Part shown: positions 35,560 through 46,476 of the stretch, piece after piece
How the letters are laid out: each line of letters opens with the position of its first letter
Numbering within the stretch: position 1 is the stretch's first letter
Source: Vitellaria paradoxa
Lineage: Eukaryota > Streptophyta > Magnoliopsida > Ericales > Sapotaceae
NCBI GenBank assembly: GCA_019916065.1
Contig: CM034243.1
Span: 4,712,001 to 4,776,000, forward strand
Direction of reading: 5' to 3'
DNA length: 64,000 bases
Made by a program: the position numbers and the translations under genes
Notes under the pieces: model-generated
Database searches by the model: none
The model's input: the letters and a program-made list of their open reading frames with translations, nothing else
What the model was told of the DNA's origin: nothing

Positions 35560-36160
35560 GCAAATTTAAGTAAAGAAAAGGCCCATCGAGTAAAAATGTC
35601 ATTTTATAATTCCGGTTCGAATTGGACTAAAATCTTCTTAGCTATTAATAAACATGTCTATAAATATTTTTTAATCTTTTGGGATACCTAAAATGTAAAT
35701 TTGGTCCAAAAAGGGCCTAGGAGCAAATTAATTATTTTATAGTTTTAACTGAGATCAAGATGAAATTTATTTAACTATTAAGAAATATGTCAATGATATT
35801 ATTTTAGCCGTTTAAAAAACTTAGAATGCGAATTTAGACAAAAAAAAAAAGCCCAGTGGTAAAATTACTATTTTACAATTTAAGTTCAAATTGAGATAAA
35901 ATTTTATTAATTATTAAGAAACAAATCAATAAATATTTTTTAATCTCTTGAGAAGCCCAAAATATAAATTTGGGCAAAAAAGATCCCAAGGATAAAATGG
36001 TCATTTTACAACCCAAGTTTGGATTGGATTAAAATTTACTTAGCTATTAAGTAATATGAATGAATAATTTTATTAACCTTTCGGAAACCCAAAATACAAA
36101 TTTAAAAAAAAAAAATTAGTCTAGGGGTAAAATAGTCATTTTACAGTTCGAATTCAAATC
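35560..36160. repeat. ~134-bp tandem repeat, about 5 units, copy A
   Basis: Units are marked by a CATTTTACAA-like block at 35601, 35734, 35870, 36003 and 36138 (spacing 133, 136, 133, 135). Each is followed by TTGGATT / AAATTTA, CTATTAAGAAATATG, an AATATTTTTTAATCTTTTG block and AAACCCAAAATACAAATTT. The units are diverged from each other. The array follows the PRA1 gene in both duplication copies. Confidence 0.8.
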
Positions 36161-36585
36161 TAATTCAAAAATAAAGTTAAGGGGTAAATGGTCATTTTAC
36201 AACCCAATGTGTAATTTTTGAATTCCAAAAAAATGAATAAATAAGAATGAGAAATTTTGAATTCATATTTTTTTCTTTTTTTTTCTTAATAAATCTTTGA
36301 TGTAAACATATCCTTAAGAATTACAAAATTCTTTTTTTTTTTTTTTGGGTCATTAGAATTAGAAAATTCACGACAATTTTGAGTGAGATTTTTTGGGGGG
36401 GGGGGGGGTAAGGTAAAAAGATAAAAAAATAAATGAAATATAAAATTTCAATTATATATTTGTCTGAATGAATTACAAAAAAATATAATAAAATAATTAC
36501 GGTTTATTAATGTATTAATTTTTTAACTTAATTGATTTTAATTTTTTAATTTTCATACTTTTTTTCTTTAAGTTTCCGTCGTAAT

Positions 36586-36725
36586 TCAATAGGAGATAAT
36601 TTTCCAAACATGGCTTTACAGCCTCCAAGGAGTGCTAATTTTACGGGAGACGTTCGGGCTTGCCGGCCCCTTGGGGGAAACCCCACTTGCCTTGGCTGTA
36701 TCGTCAGACAATTGCTTTGAGGTGA
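36586..36725. other. GC-rich island, copy B, unidentified
   Basis: It is nearly identical to 33520-33665, with for example one G/A change in CGTCAGACAATTG and a one-base deletion just downstream. Both strands stay open, as in copy A. The function is unknown. Confidence 0.4.
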
Positions 36726-36821
36726 GCATCCTTGTAACAAACCAATTATTTTTTTAAAATTAAAAAAAATAATAATTAAAAAATATGCACTAATAGTTCA
36801 CCAACCGAATCGTATTATATC

Positions 36822-37298
36822 GGCTTATTTATGATTGGTTTATTTATTTAGACTCATAAATTTAAATATATTTCTTATAATTTAATTATAGAAATAAAAA
36901 AGTAATTTTTATATAAATACTATTTGAAATTTAAAATATGAAAACAAAATTAAAAGTGACTTAAATTCTTAAAAATGAACAAAAAGTCAAATGTACATTT
37001 AATATTATAATGATTCCTTAATTTCTTAAGATTTTAAAATACAAAACCAATGATAAGGGTAAATATTTAGGTTAATTATATATAATTTAATTATTAAGTA
37101 AATTTAATTTGATTATTTCAATTTATTTGATTTTAGAATTTCAAAATTATAGTTAAAACTGATAACTATTATTTCAAAAAAATAATAATCAAATTGACCC
37201 TTGTTAAATTGATAACACATTCAAATTTCCTAAATTTAGTTAGAGGGCGTTTGGCAGTTTAAAAAAAAAAAACTCAACTTTTGGTAGTTTTGTGTGTG

Positions 37299-37329
<31 letters not shown>

Positions 37330-37925
37330 TTTTACATTTTTTTGTGTGTTTGGTTGAACAAAATGTATTTTTTAGCATTTTTTTTTATAATTTTTGGATG
37401 TTTGATAAATTTTTTACTGTAACAAATAAAAAAAAATGGTAACTTTTTGTGTGTTTGGTATGTTTTTACTGTAGCAAATAAAAAAAGTGATAACTTTTTG
37501 TTTTATTTTTTATTGTAACAAATCAAAAAAGTAAAAAAATTTATGGTTTTACTAAACGCACCAAAAGTTACAAAGTGGTATTTTTTTTCTAGTTTTTGAG
37601 TTGCCAAACGGGCCCTTAACATAATTTAAAAGTAAAATTTTGACCAAATCTTGCACACCTTTACAATTACTTTTGGGTCACAGCCTTGGAAGAATTTGTG
37701 GAAAACACTACATCTATTTCTAACTTATTGAAGTTGACGGGTTTAGCAGACTTAGTTTTTTTTTTTTCGGACCATAGTTTAGCAGGCCTAGTTGAAAACT
37801 TAATAATTGCCTCTAATTGACTTAGTCTACTACGCAAACGACTCCTAAATTCAAATCTTGACTAATTGGTTTGACTTTTCAAAAATTTGGACGCGCAAAT
37901 CTTCTCAAGGGATGGGAGAGGTCCA
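36822..37925. other. Segment present only in duplication copy B
   Basis: This ~1.1-kb stretch interrupts the otherwise collinear A/B alignment between CCGAATCGTATTAT and ATTGACCGACCCTTTTGATG. It is AT-rich, has no ORF, and contains a MITE-like element at 37244-37615. Either it was inserted in B or it was deleted from A. Confidence 0.75.
37244..37615. repeat. MITE-like element with GGGCGTTTGGCA / TTGCCAAACGGGCCC ends
   Basis: The ends are inverted repeats, with GTTTGGCAGTTTAAA on the left and GAGTTGCCAAACGGGCCC on the right. The interior repeats TTTTTACTGTAACAAAT and TGTGTGTTTGGT blocks. A second, partial copy lies at 44799-45069. A GT microsatellite and T tract (37292-37333) lie inside. Confidence 0.65.
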
Positions 37926-38080
37926 AATTGACCGACCCTTTTGATGTTTCTCTGCAACTTCAGAGCAAAAATTATAATAATTAATTCAAATAAGAATAAA
38001 TCATTAAACCACTGCACATTTGAGAGAGAGTACATATTATCTCCCTTCTTCGCATCTCTACCTGATTAACTTCAACAGCC

Positions 38081-38698
38081 ATGGCTAGTAATTATGGCAC
38101 CAACGCCACTCACAGGCCACCACCCACCTCTAGACCGCCTTCCTCCTCCCCCGCTCAATCCGACAGCTACTCAAAGGCCTCGTCGAGTACTCGGAGCAAT
38201 CGAAACAGGTTCAAACTCATCTTCCCCTTCAACATCCCTCTCACCCCGGAAGCGGCCGCCGTCCGGGCGATCAGAAACCTAGCCTATTTCGGATTGTACT
38301 ACGTCGTTTTCGTATGGTCGGTCCTCTTCATCGCCCTCATTCCGAAACGAAAACTCTCGCTGATCCTTCTCGTGGCGACGACAGCCGTGACGTGCCTCTA
38401 CTTGGTCTTGCTAAGGTTACTGCCCAATTCTGTGGTGCTTCATAGAATCATTGATAAGAGGCTGGTCTTGGCTTTGCTTGGGATTGTGACCATGGTTGAG
38501 ATGATCCTAACTCGGGCGGCTATTCATTTCTTCGTGACTTTAGCCGCTGCAACGCCTCTTATTTTGGTTCATGCGGTTTTCAGGGTAAGAGACGATCTTT
38601 TTGTGAACGAGGAGGAGTCTGCTGCTGGGGAGTTGGTTCCTCTTGCGGACAAGAAATCTGGCAATGCTCCTCAGCCATCTGACGTTGATGCAGTATAA
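38081..38698 (+). CDS. PRA1 family protein (prenylated Rab acceptor), copy B
   Basis: An intronless gene of 205 codons. The protein differs from copy A only at residue 10 (Thr here, Ile in A). The few other coding differences seen are silent, for example at the Ala-Ala-Ala-Val stretch near residue 58. Domain layout, hydrophobic segments and the acidic DDLFVNEEE tail are as in copy A. The leader with its GA tract and the ATG context AACAGCCATGGCT are also shared, so the core promoter was probably duplicated intact. About 150 bases upstream, collinearity with A breaks at the B-only segment, so distal regulation may differ. Both copies appear able to make protein. Confidence 0.92.
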   Translation: MASNYGTNATHRPPPTSRPPSSSPAQSDSYSKASSSTRSNRNRFKLIFPFNIPLTPEAAAVRAIRNLAYFGLYYVVFVWSVLFIALIPKRKLSLILLVATTAVTCLYLVLLRLLPNSVVLHRIIDKRLVLALLGIVTMVEMILTRAAIHFFVTLAAATPLILVHAVFRVRDDLFVNEEESAAGELVPLADKKSGNAPQPSDVDAV

Positions 38699-39739
38699 TC
38701 ATATTATATTTGTGGGTAAATTATAATTAGTATTCCTATACTTTATCATTACGATTCTCATTTCTCGATTTGCATTTTAAATCCGTCAATTATTATATAT
38801 ATATATTTTTTATGACTTAGGATGTCTAAGCTAAGGTGTTTGGTCCAATTTGTAGTCACCTCGATTAATCTCTGAGTAATAGACACGTATCATTTCTTGT
38901 TAATAAATTTGATGAATGAAAGACGAATTCGAATAATTTAAAAATACAAAAACAAAAGTGAATAATTTTAAATACAAAGACCAAAATGAAATCAGGATAA
39001 ATTATAAAAATGATAGTATAATTTACTCTACATTTATATGTACTTTTGTATGCATATACATTCCCTTGCTTTTATTGACTAATTTCATTAATTTTAGGCA
39101 TGTTATGTAAGGAATTTTTATTTTTTTTTAAAATAGGGTTGGATGATGACTAACCGATGATATTTAGTGAAGATGAAAAGTGTTAATTCTCAATGAGCTT
39201 ACCCCCCTCTCTCTCTCTCTCTCTCATCAATTTGCATATTGTAAGATCATTTAACCTAATTTAGCCTAAAACAAAGAATTTATAGGGGATGAGCACTCTA
39301 AGAAGCTTAAAAATTCACAAAACCTAGTGTCCGTCATATTCATAAACACATATACGTGTGTGTGTGTGTTTCTCTTAGGTTGAGGGTCATATATTATGAA
39401 TGTTTTAAGGGTACCTAGCTACCTGTAAACCAAAAAAAAAAAAACTTTGGACGAATGAAGAGTTTGCCAATAGAGAGCAAATTCTCTCTTTATGAATGCA
39501 TAAGAGGTTAGGATTTCTTCTCACTACAAGGCTTTCAGCATATTAGCACCAAATGTCTATTGATATGCAAGTATAATTGAAGTAATTAAACTAACATGAA
39601 AATAACGGATATGGAATAAATATTTAAAATTTTATAATTTGGTTACATATTTGAAATTAAATGAAATTAAATGAAATTAATAAAAATTATTAACATTAAT
39701 TTTTTAAAAATTATAAAAATAAACATTATTTTTGGATCG

Positions 39740-40290
39740 CGAATTTAAGTAAAGAAAAGGCCCATCGAGTAAAAAGGTCATTTTATAATTCCGATTCGAA
39801 TTGTACTAAAATTTTCTTAGCTATTAATAAACGTGTCTATAAATATTTTTTAATCTTTTGGGATACTTAAAATGTAAATTTGGCCCAAAAAGGGCCTAGG
39901 AGCAAAATAATTATTTTATAGTTTTAATTGAGATCAAGATGAAATTTATTTAACTATTAAGAAATATGTCAAGGATATTATTTTAGCCTTTTAAAAAACT
40001 TAGAATGCGAATTTAGATAAAAAAAGGCCCAGTGGTAAAATTACCATTTTATAATTTGAGTTCGGATTGAGATAAAATTTTATTAATTATTAAGAAACAC
40101 ATCAATAAATATTTTTTAATCTCTTGAGAAGCCCAAAATATAAATTTGGGCAAAAAAGATCCCAAGGATAAAATGGTCATTTTACAACCTAAATTTGGAT
40201 TGGATCAAAATTTACTTAGCTATTAAGTAATATGAATGAATAATTTTATTAACCTTTCGGAAACCCAAAATACAGATTTAAAAAAAAAAA
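39740..40290. repeat. ~134-bp tandem repeat, about 4 units, copy B
   Basis: The same array as at 35560-36160, with the first CATTTTATAA-like block at about 39780 and later ones about every 133 bases. The duplication ends inside the array, where B runs into TTTATTTTTTTTTCAATTTTGG. Confidence 0.75.
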
Positions 40291-41303
40291 TTTATTTTTT
40301 TTTCAATTTTGGAATCAAATTTTGATTGTAATAGGATAGTTATTTCATTACTTAAATTGTGGAATGATTTTTCTCAATAGCTATTCCTATGAAATAACGT
40401 TCCAACTTCATTTTTTGATATCAAATATGAGAATAGACTAAAATGAGAATGAATTTTATTCTATTCCGATGTACCAAACATAGCCTAAGTTATTATTTAC
40501 ATAAAATATACTAAAATAATTTAATAAAAATCGTTGTAAACTAATTAAAAAAATGAAAAGCAAAACCTGCGATCCTATGTCTTAGCATATTTGAGTGACT
40601 AAATCTCATAAATTCCAATCGTTGACACATTTTCAACTTAATGATTTTAAGTGATAAGTTTGCAACACATTGGAAAATTTTATAATCAATTTTTAAATTA
40701 AGTTCCCCATTCAAAATTGAAACCAAATCATTTGTTATTTACATGAATAATACCATCATTGGATTAAGTCCTAAAACATTCACTAGTCACTAATGTACCA
40801 TGGGTAACATAAATAACCGACCACCCCCCAACTTAAGATGCACATTGTCCTCAATGTGTGTAAAGTAAGAACAATGGTGAAAATGTAATGTAAACATGTG
40901 CTGTGCATATGTTATGCTTCCCCCCTAACTAAAGTTTAGGTGACTAATGATGCCAACAGAATAACATAAATAACCCTTAACTATCTCTGTGTACCTGTGA
41001 GCTGATGTATGAGACGCATCTCTAACAAAAAGGATAGAGGAGGGGGCAAGCATATGGTTTTTGGGACTAAAAGCAGAAGTGGGGGCTGAGCTATAAATAT
41101 TTATATGGTAAAGAAAAGAATGCATGAGGAGGATTTGTGTTGAGTCCTTTAAAGAAAAAAGAAAATGGTAATTCTCTCAAAACACAGACAAGGTACATGG
41201 ATTGTCCTTGAGAAACCCATGTCCTTGGTTCACTTTTCCCAGTAAGATGAACTCATAAGTTCAAATGCCTAACCTGCAAAAATAAGAGTGCATAGAATTT
41301 ATA

Positions 41304-41410
41304 TATATATTTTTTGATAGTTAAGCGGGGGGAGGGGGAGCCCGGGTTTGAACCCGGGCCGTGAGTGGGTAACAAGGAAGCTCAACCACCTGAGCCAAGC
41401 ACCACACTCT
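41304..41410 (-). mobile_element. Very short tRNA-derived SINE with 19-bp target duplication
   Basis: The minus strand reads TGGTGCTTGGCTCAGGTGG (A box), then CGGCCCGGGTTCAAACCCGG (B box), then a C-rich stretch and a tail TATCAAAAAATATATA. The 107-bp body is flanked by identical AGAGTGCATAGAATTTATA at 41285-41303 and 41411-41429. A direct duplication of this length, an A-rich tail and pol III boxes together support target-primed insertion of a SINE. It is barely longer than a tRNA. Confidence 0.8.
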
Positions 41411-41584
41411 AGAGTGCATAGAATTTATAAGGCTGGTGAAATTTTCTTATTTGGATTATCACCTAGGATTAGTAACTCAGCAAAGTTGATTACTTAGAAA
41501 CTAGACACAGTGTAAGAATCTTGAACCTCTAGGTCTAAAAAATGTGGAAATTATTAAGTGTCTTTGACTCAATAAAGTAAACGG

Positions 41585-42023
41585 TATTGGGGTTTGACCC
41601 AAAAATATATGACCCTCTTAAGTTTAAAAGTCAGCACAATTTCTTCGTGTTTTGGACTATGTGCAAAATTAACTAAATTTATTAAATTTAATTGGATTTG
41701 TGCCTCATGAGTCAAAATTAGTTGAGGAAAAAGGATTTTCACAAAAATAAATACATAAAAATACATTTTTGTTCATTTTTATGTCAAAACAAAACATTAT
41801 TTTATTTTTTAAAAAGCCTTAATTTGCTGTTATTTTTCTAAATAATGTTTTTTGGACAACTACATATGAGTTTACATGGTACGTGTAGCATAAATCTAAT
41901 TAAATTTAATATTTTTTGTTATTTTTGTACTTTAGTCCAAATAACGAGGGGGTTATGTGTTGACTTTTAAACTAGAGATGGGTCAAGTATTTTTAGTCCA
42001 AATCATAAGAGGGTAATTGCCCT
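41585..42023. repeat. MITE-like element, GGGTAATT family
   Basis: It shares with 14305-14739 the blocks TTTGTGCCTCATGAGTCAAA, TTTCACAAAAATA, AAATCTAATTAAATTTAA and GTATTTTTAGTCCAAA. The right end is AAGAGGGTAATTGCCCT; the left end is less clear. Confidence 0.6.
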
Positions 42024-43386
42024 TGAAGTAAAACTCCAGATAGCTAGAATGAAATTGATCGGCAGCATAGCAGCTGTTTTTTTTGAAAGGTACGACATAG
42101 CAACTTAATGACAACCGTTAAGTTGATTTACAAAAATTAACATTATGCCTTGTTTTTATTAATTATTTCTTTCTCTCTTAAACCTGATATAATTAATTTT
42201 AATTTTAAAGTCTCACATAATAATAATAATAATCAACTGAACCATTCATGAATAGCACATCTCAAAAAAAAAAAAAAAAAAAAGAAATTGTGACCAAGAA
42301 AGTTTTGATCATGAACGTTTCTCATAGTCATAGATCTGCCTGGAAAATCAATAAAGTGCTATATTTACATTGACGATATTGTGTAGTGAGCTTTTTCTTC
42401 TAAGGTAAGGGGAAAGAAATTTCTATTTACGTAATATTTAAATTTCCGTTTCTAATTTTAATTAAATTTTAACTTGAAACATTTAATTTTGTTAATAACT
42501 AATTTTTTCTTTATAAATTAGGAAAAAGAGTACAAAGGATGTTTGGTTCCTCAAAATATACAAATTTTGATCAATTTTTATTAAGTTTTGCCAATTTTTA
42601 GTTTGTTCGAAAGTAAATAAAGCAACATTAAAACATGTTTGGTCAAAATTTTTGAATTGCGCCGGTCAAACAGGAAACAAATTAAACGCCCCATAATTGA
42701 AATGAAAGGTATTTACTTAATTAATTAATTCTGCTGAGGGCTATGGTTGATGATATATATATATATATATATATATTCTCCAAAGGGCTATCTAATGTAA
42801 ATGTATAAGCGGATAAGCCCAACCTTAAATCTTGAACAAAATTGATTTCTACCGTCTAACTATAAGCAGTTTACTTACTAGGTTCTTGGGAGTCCAATTA
42901 AGATTTTTACAGAACCCCGCGTTAGTTTATTGGTAAAAGAAGGGCTCATATTTTAAGGTTTAAAACCACACGGCCACAGAAGGGTTTTAAGCAAGCAGTA
43001 TATTTTGGATAAATTGATGATCATGTGACGTGGACTGCTATATACATTTACATATATATATATATATATACAAATATGTATGTATGTATACATACAAGAC
43101 TCTGGGTTATTTTTTAATAATTATTAGTTTGAGTGTTTTTGGATCTCATCGAGTCATTAGCTTTAAAATCTCAATTATTAGTTGATTGTTAACTTTAGAG
43201 TCTCAACACTAACGTTTAATCGATTGTTAATCTCAAGGTCCTAACGATTAGTGGAAATATAAGTAAGTTACCTTAACATCCTAAAATACTTGAGTTACAT
43301 ATATATAAATATAATATATATGTAAAATACTTAACATCCTAAAGAAAAAATATATATAATATATATATATATATATATAGACCGAT

Positions 43387-43620
43387 ATAGAGTGAAGAGG
43401 AGACTCACATGGGGGGACACATCACATGGGCAGGCTTTTGTGGGGTTGTGATCCCAATTTTCAGCTTGAGGAAGCTCTCTTTGTCTTGCCCGACATACTT
43501 TGTCCTTAAGTCCACACAAAGAAAAGACAGTCCCCCACCCTGGCCTTCTTTGGGTCTGCTTTTGCCATTTTACGTAGTTACCCTTCATTCCTTGTTATAG
43601 CTACCTTGCACTCTCTTTTC
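43387..43620. other. GC-richer patch open on both strands, unidentified
   Basis: Between a (TA)n tract and a GTTTGG MITE lies about 230 bases of higher GC. The minus strand has an 85-codon frame and the plus strand a 63-codon frame over the same DNA. Neither shows a domain I recognise. It could be an untranslated or non-coding RNA region, or a gene fragment. Confidence 0.3.
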
Positions 43621-43628
43621 AGGAACTG

Positions 43629-43780
43629 TTCGGTGTGCTATAAAACAAAAATAATTTTTGAAAAATTTTAAAAATTTTTAAAAATTTTTAAAAATTATTT
43701 ACTTTTTATCTCACTGCACGAATTATGAACTTATAACTTATTTCATTTTATCTCATTTTTTATCACTCCAAACACACCTT
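43629..43780 (+). repeat. MITE, GTTTGG family (subtype a)
   Basis: TTCGGTGTGCTATAAAAC begins the copy, followed by a chain of AAAAATTTTTAAAAATT, then TTTTTATCTCACTGCACGAA, TTATGAACTTATAAC, and TTTTTTATCACTCCAAACAC at the right end. It is a close relative of 55423-55560. Confidence 0.65.
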
Positions 43781-44798
43781 TAATTGGTTGGATTAAAAAA
43801 AAAAAAACAAAGAACCCTTAAAAATTCATAATGCATAATAAAGCGCCTCCCCACCAACACGCGCGTGTGTGCGCTTAGGTTAGCCTCATTTACAAATTTT
43901 ATGTACTTAAATATATGTATGTATATATATATATATATATATATATAGATCTGTTTAGAGTTGTAAATTTTTTAAAAGAACTCTAAAATAATCTATAATT
44001 TTTTAATTTTTTTCAATCAAATTTTATCATATATTACTTTTATATCAGCTTTTAAATGTTTATTAAAATTTTTTAGAATTTCAAATATCACCTATATACG
44101 ACAATAATTATGGTATCAAATTAATAATTTTAAGTACCGCATCAAATAAATTTTGAGGATTCAAACTAACGTGTCTCACTTAAAATATATATATATATAT
44201 ATATAAAAGTGGTTGAATAGAATCATATGTAAATTTTAAATAAAATAATGCACGGCAATGGTAGTTTAGTCATTTAATTCTAATTGTTTAATTATTTATT
44301 ATATTTTATTATATAAAAAAAATGCCAGCAGAAGACAAAATGAGGGGAGGTGGATAACTGTACGGCCAGGCCGCATGCATGTTAGAACTTCTGAGCGTGG
44401 CTATAAACAGATAATGATTGACATCTGTGTGCTGTATAGCCAATGCATTAATATTGTCTTTTTCCCTTTTTAATTCTCGTGTTTTTTAATTGCCATTTGT
44501 ATCCTTGAGATTGTAACAATTTACCACCAACTCCCAAACGATCTCAAGGGTATGCCTGTAAATTTACCCTGAAGATCATGAGCAACTAATTAACTGGATT
44601 TGCCTTGTTATGCACAAGCAGGCATGATTCAGAAATGAACTTTTTAACACTTCTTAATCCGAGTTCATGTGCACTGGTAAGTCAATGATTAGAGTCGGAC
44701 AAACCAACTTGAGTCAACTCAACTGTTTAGAGCTCGATTCGAGTTCGACTTTTTTAATAAATGAAATAAATTTTCTCTTTTTGGACTCGCTTATTAAA

Positions 44799-45069
44799 AA
44801 ACACAAGTTTTGGTAATTTTTTGAGTTTTTTTTTTTTTTTTTTACACTTTTTTGTGTGTTTGGTTGAACCAAGTAGAATTTTTAGTATTTTTTAGTAACT
44901 TTTAGATGTTTGGTATGTTTTTTTACTGTAACAAATTAAAAAAGTTATAATTATAAAGTGTACTTTTTACTGTAACAAATCCAAAAAGTGAAAAAATTTA
45001 TAGTTTTGCCAAACACACCAAAAATATTTTGTAACTTTTGGTAGTTTTTTGAGTTGCCAAACGGTACCT
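44799..45069. repeat. Partial copy of the GGGCGTTTGGCA-type element
   Basis: It matches 37244-37615 through TTTTTGTGTGTTTGGTTGAA, TTTTTACTGTAACAAAT and GTTTTTTGAGTTGCCAAACG. The left inverted end is missing or diverged. Confidence 0.6.
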
Positions 45070-45135
45070 AAATCAAGTATGAACTCAAAAAAATTTTCGT
45101 TCATTAGTCTATAATATTGTTATATATAATATATT

Positions 45136-45455
45136 AGGTGACATTTGGTTAACTTTTTTATTTTTTATTTTTTATTTTTATTTTATGTATTAAAAATCTC
45201 AAAACGAAGAAACAGAAAATACTTTGTTTTCTTTATTTTGAGATTTTCCTCATTTTTTGTTAAAAACTCTCAAAATGATTTTTTGTCATTTTTTATTTTA
45301 TGTGTAAAATTATTTTTTGTTTTCGAAAACAAAATTTAAAAACACAAGTAACTAATTACATTTTGACCTGTTATCTTTATTTTCAAAAGTATAAAATGAA
45401 AAATGAGTTTAAAACAGAAAATAAAAAATAAAAAAATAAACTAAATGAGCCCTTA
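45136..45455. repeat. AT-rich dispersed repeat (relative of 62044-62361)
   Basis: It starts AGGTGACATTTGGTTAAC and ends AAATAAACTAAATGAGCCC. The blocks AAAAATCTCAAAACGAAG, TTTTATTTTATGTGTAAA and AAAAACACAAGTAACTAA recur in order at 62044-62361. No ORF is conserved between them. Confidence 0.6.
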
Positions 45456-45965
45456 TTTATTTAAATTTTTTTTGTTAGTATTAAAATATTTTTGATAGGC
45501 TATGATACTAAAATATATTTTGAATTTCAACTCGCAAAAGGAAATTTTCATCTCTGACCATAATAAGCATTGTTTATCTATTAATTTCTCTCTTCTGCCC
45601 TCTCTCTCTTAAAATTATCGTCCCTCTCTCTCTCTAAAAATTATCGTCGTTAATCCGTCAGACCATGTCCCCGAATATCGTTACTATTTTGTTGTTGTAC
45701 GTACTCTCATCTTATGGTTATATATCTACAATTGCATATTTTATTTATATTATCGTGTGATCATCTCATCATCTCCTAGATTGAATCAAAATTATATTTT
45801 AAATAATTGTTTTTCTTTTTTTTTTTAATTTTTTTTATGGATTTCAAAATCTCTTGTGCTAGGATTTTGCAATTCCGCAGGTACGACAAGTAACAGTTTT
45901 TGAACTTATCTTGAATGATATCAAACTCTTTTTTTGTTTCCATCATGGTTACATGCATTACAATA

Positions 45966-46132
45966 GCTTCGTTTGGTGACAAACAAAATCAAATAAAATC
46001 TTACAAATCTCCACAAACATAAATTACGAGACAGTAAAATTTAAATTCTTCACTTACTGTCTGAATTACGAGATATTTACTTTTATAATTTTATTTTATT
46101 TTATACACCTTTATACAACTCCAAACACATCT
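45966..46132 (+). repeat. MITE, GTTTGG family (subtype b)
   Basis: GCTTCGTTTGGTGACAAAC begins the copy and TTTATACAACTCCAAACACA ends it. It is collinear with 1597-1762, with shared AAATAAAATCTTACAAA and AATTACGAGA blocks. Confidence 0.65.
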
Positions 46133-46323
46133 AATATCAATTAAAAGTAACACGCATCATAGACGGAATTTTTTCTTGGATGTGTACCATGCGTAGAAAT
46201 ACTTTCTTTGTTGCGTTCATAAAGAAGTAACAGATATATATATGCAAATTTGTCGGTCATTTTTTAATACTGAGAGAATGAACGTAAGATATGAGCTATT
46301 CATCTTATATATCTTGATGAATA

Positions 46324-46476
46324 GGGTGTTTGATTGAATAAAACTAACCAAATCTTACTAAATTTTACCAACTTTTTATACTTTCTTTTAATCAAATTTA
46401 CTACTTATCACTCTTATATCAAATCTTTGTCCTTTAACTATACTTTTTGGTCAAATTTTTGCCAATCAAACATCTC
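46324..46476. repeat. Small inverted-repeat element (GGTGTTTGATTG / CCAATCAAACATC)
   Basis: The ends GGGTGTTTGATTGAATAAA and TTTTTGCCAATCAAACATCTC are inverted over about 12 bases, with about 130 AT-rich bases between. It fits a short MITE, but no second copy was matched and no target duplication is clear. Confidence 0.45.

Larger units (their letters stand above)
33169..36226. repeat. Tandem duplication, left copy (A)
   Basis: Copy A and copy B share, in the same order, a flank beginning AAAAAATGAATAAATAAG, a GC-rich island, a PRA1 gene, its 3' flank and a ~134-bp tandem repeat. Homology to B ends near 36105. Compared with B, copy A lacks about 1.1 kb between the island and the gene (junction near 33757). 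Confidence 0.9.
36227..40290. repeat. Tandem duplication, right copy (B)
   Basis: It begins at the AAAAAAATGAATAAATAAG junction, directly after copy A. The left flank is offset by about 3.06 kb and the gene by 4164 bases from copy A. The difference is a ~1.1-kb segment (36822-37925) present only here. Homology ends near 40290, inside the ~134-bp repeat array. Confidence 0.9.

Noticed and set aside
41304..41410. Possible functional tRNA gene
   Set aside because: A- and B-box-like motifs are present, but no full cloverleaf with paired acceptor stem is seen, and the exact flanking duplication plus A-rich tail indicate a SINE.
43387..43620. MicroRNA precursor
   Set aside because: No known conserved plant microRNA sequence was recognised, and the pairing of the candidate arms is interrupted.
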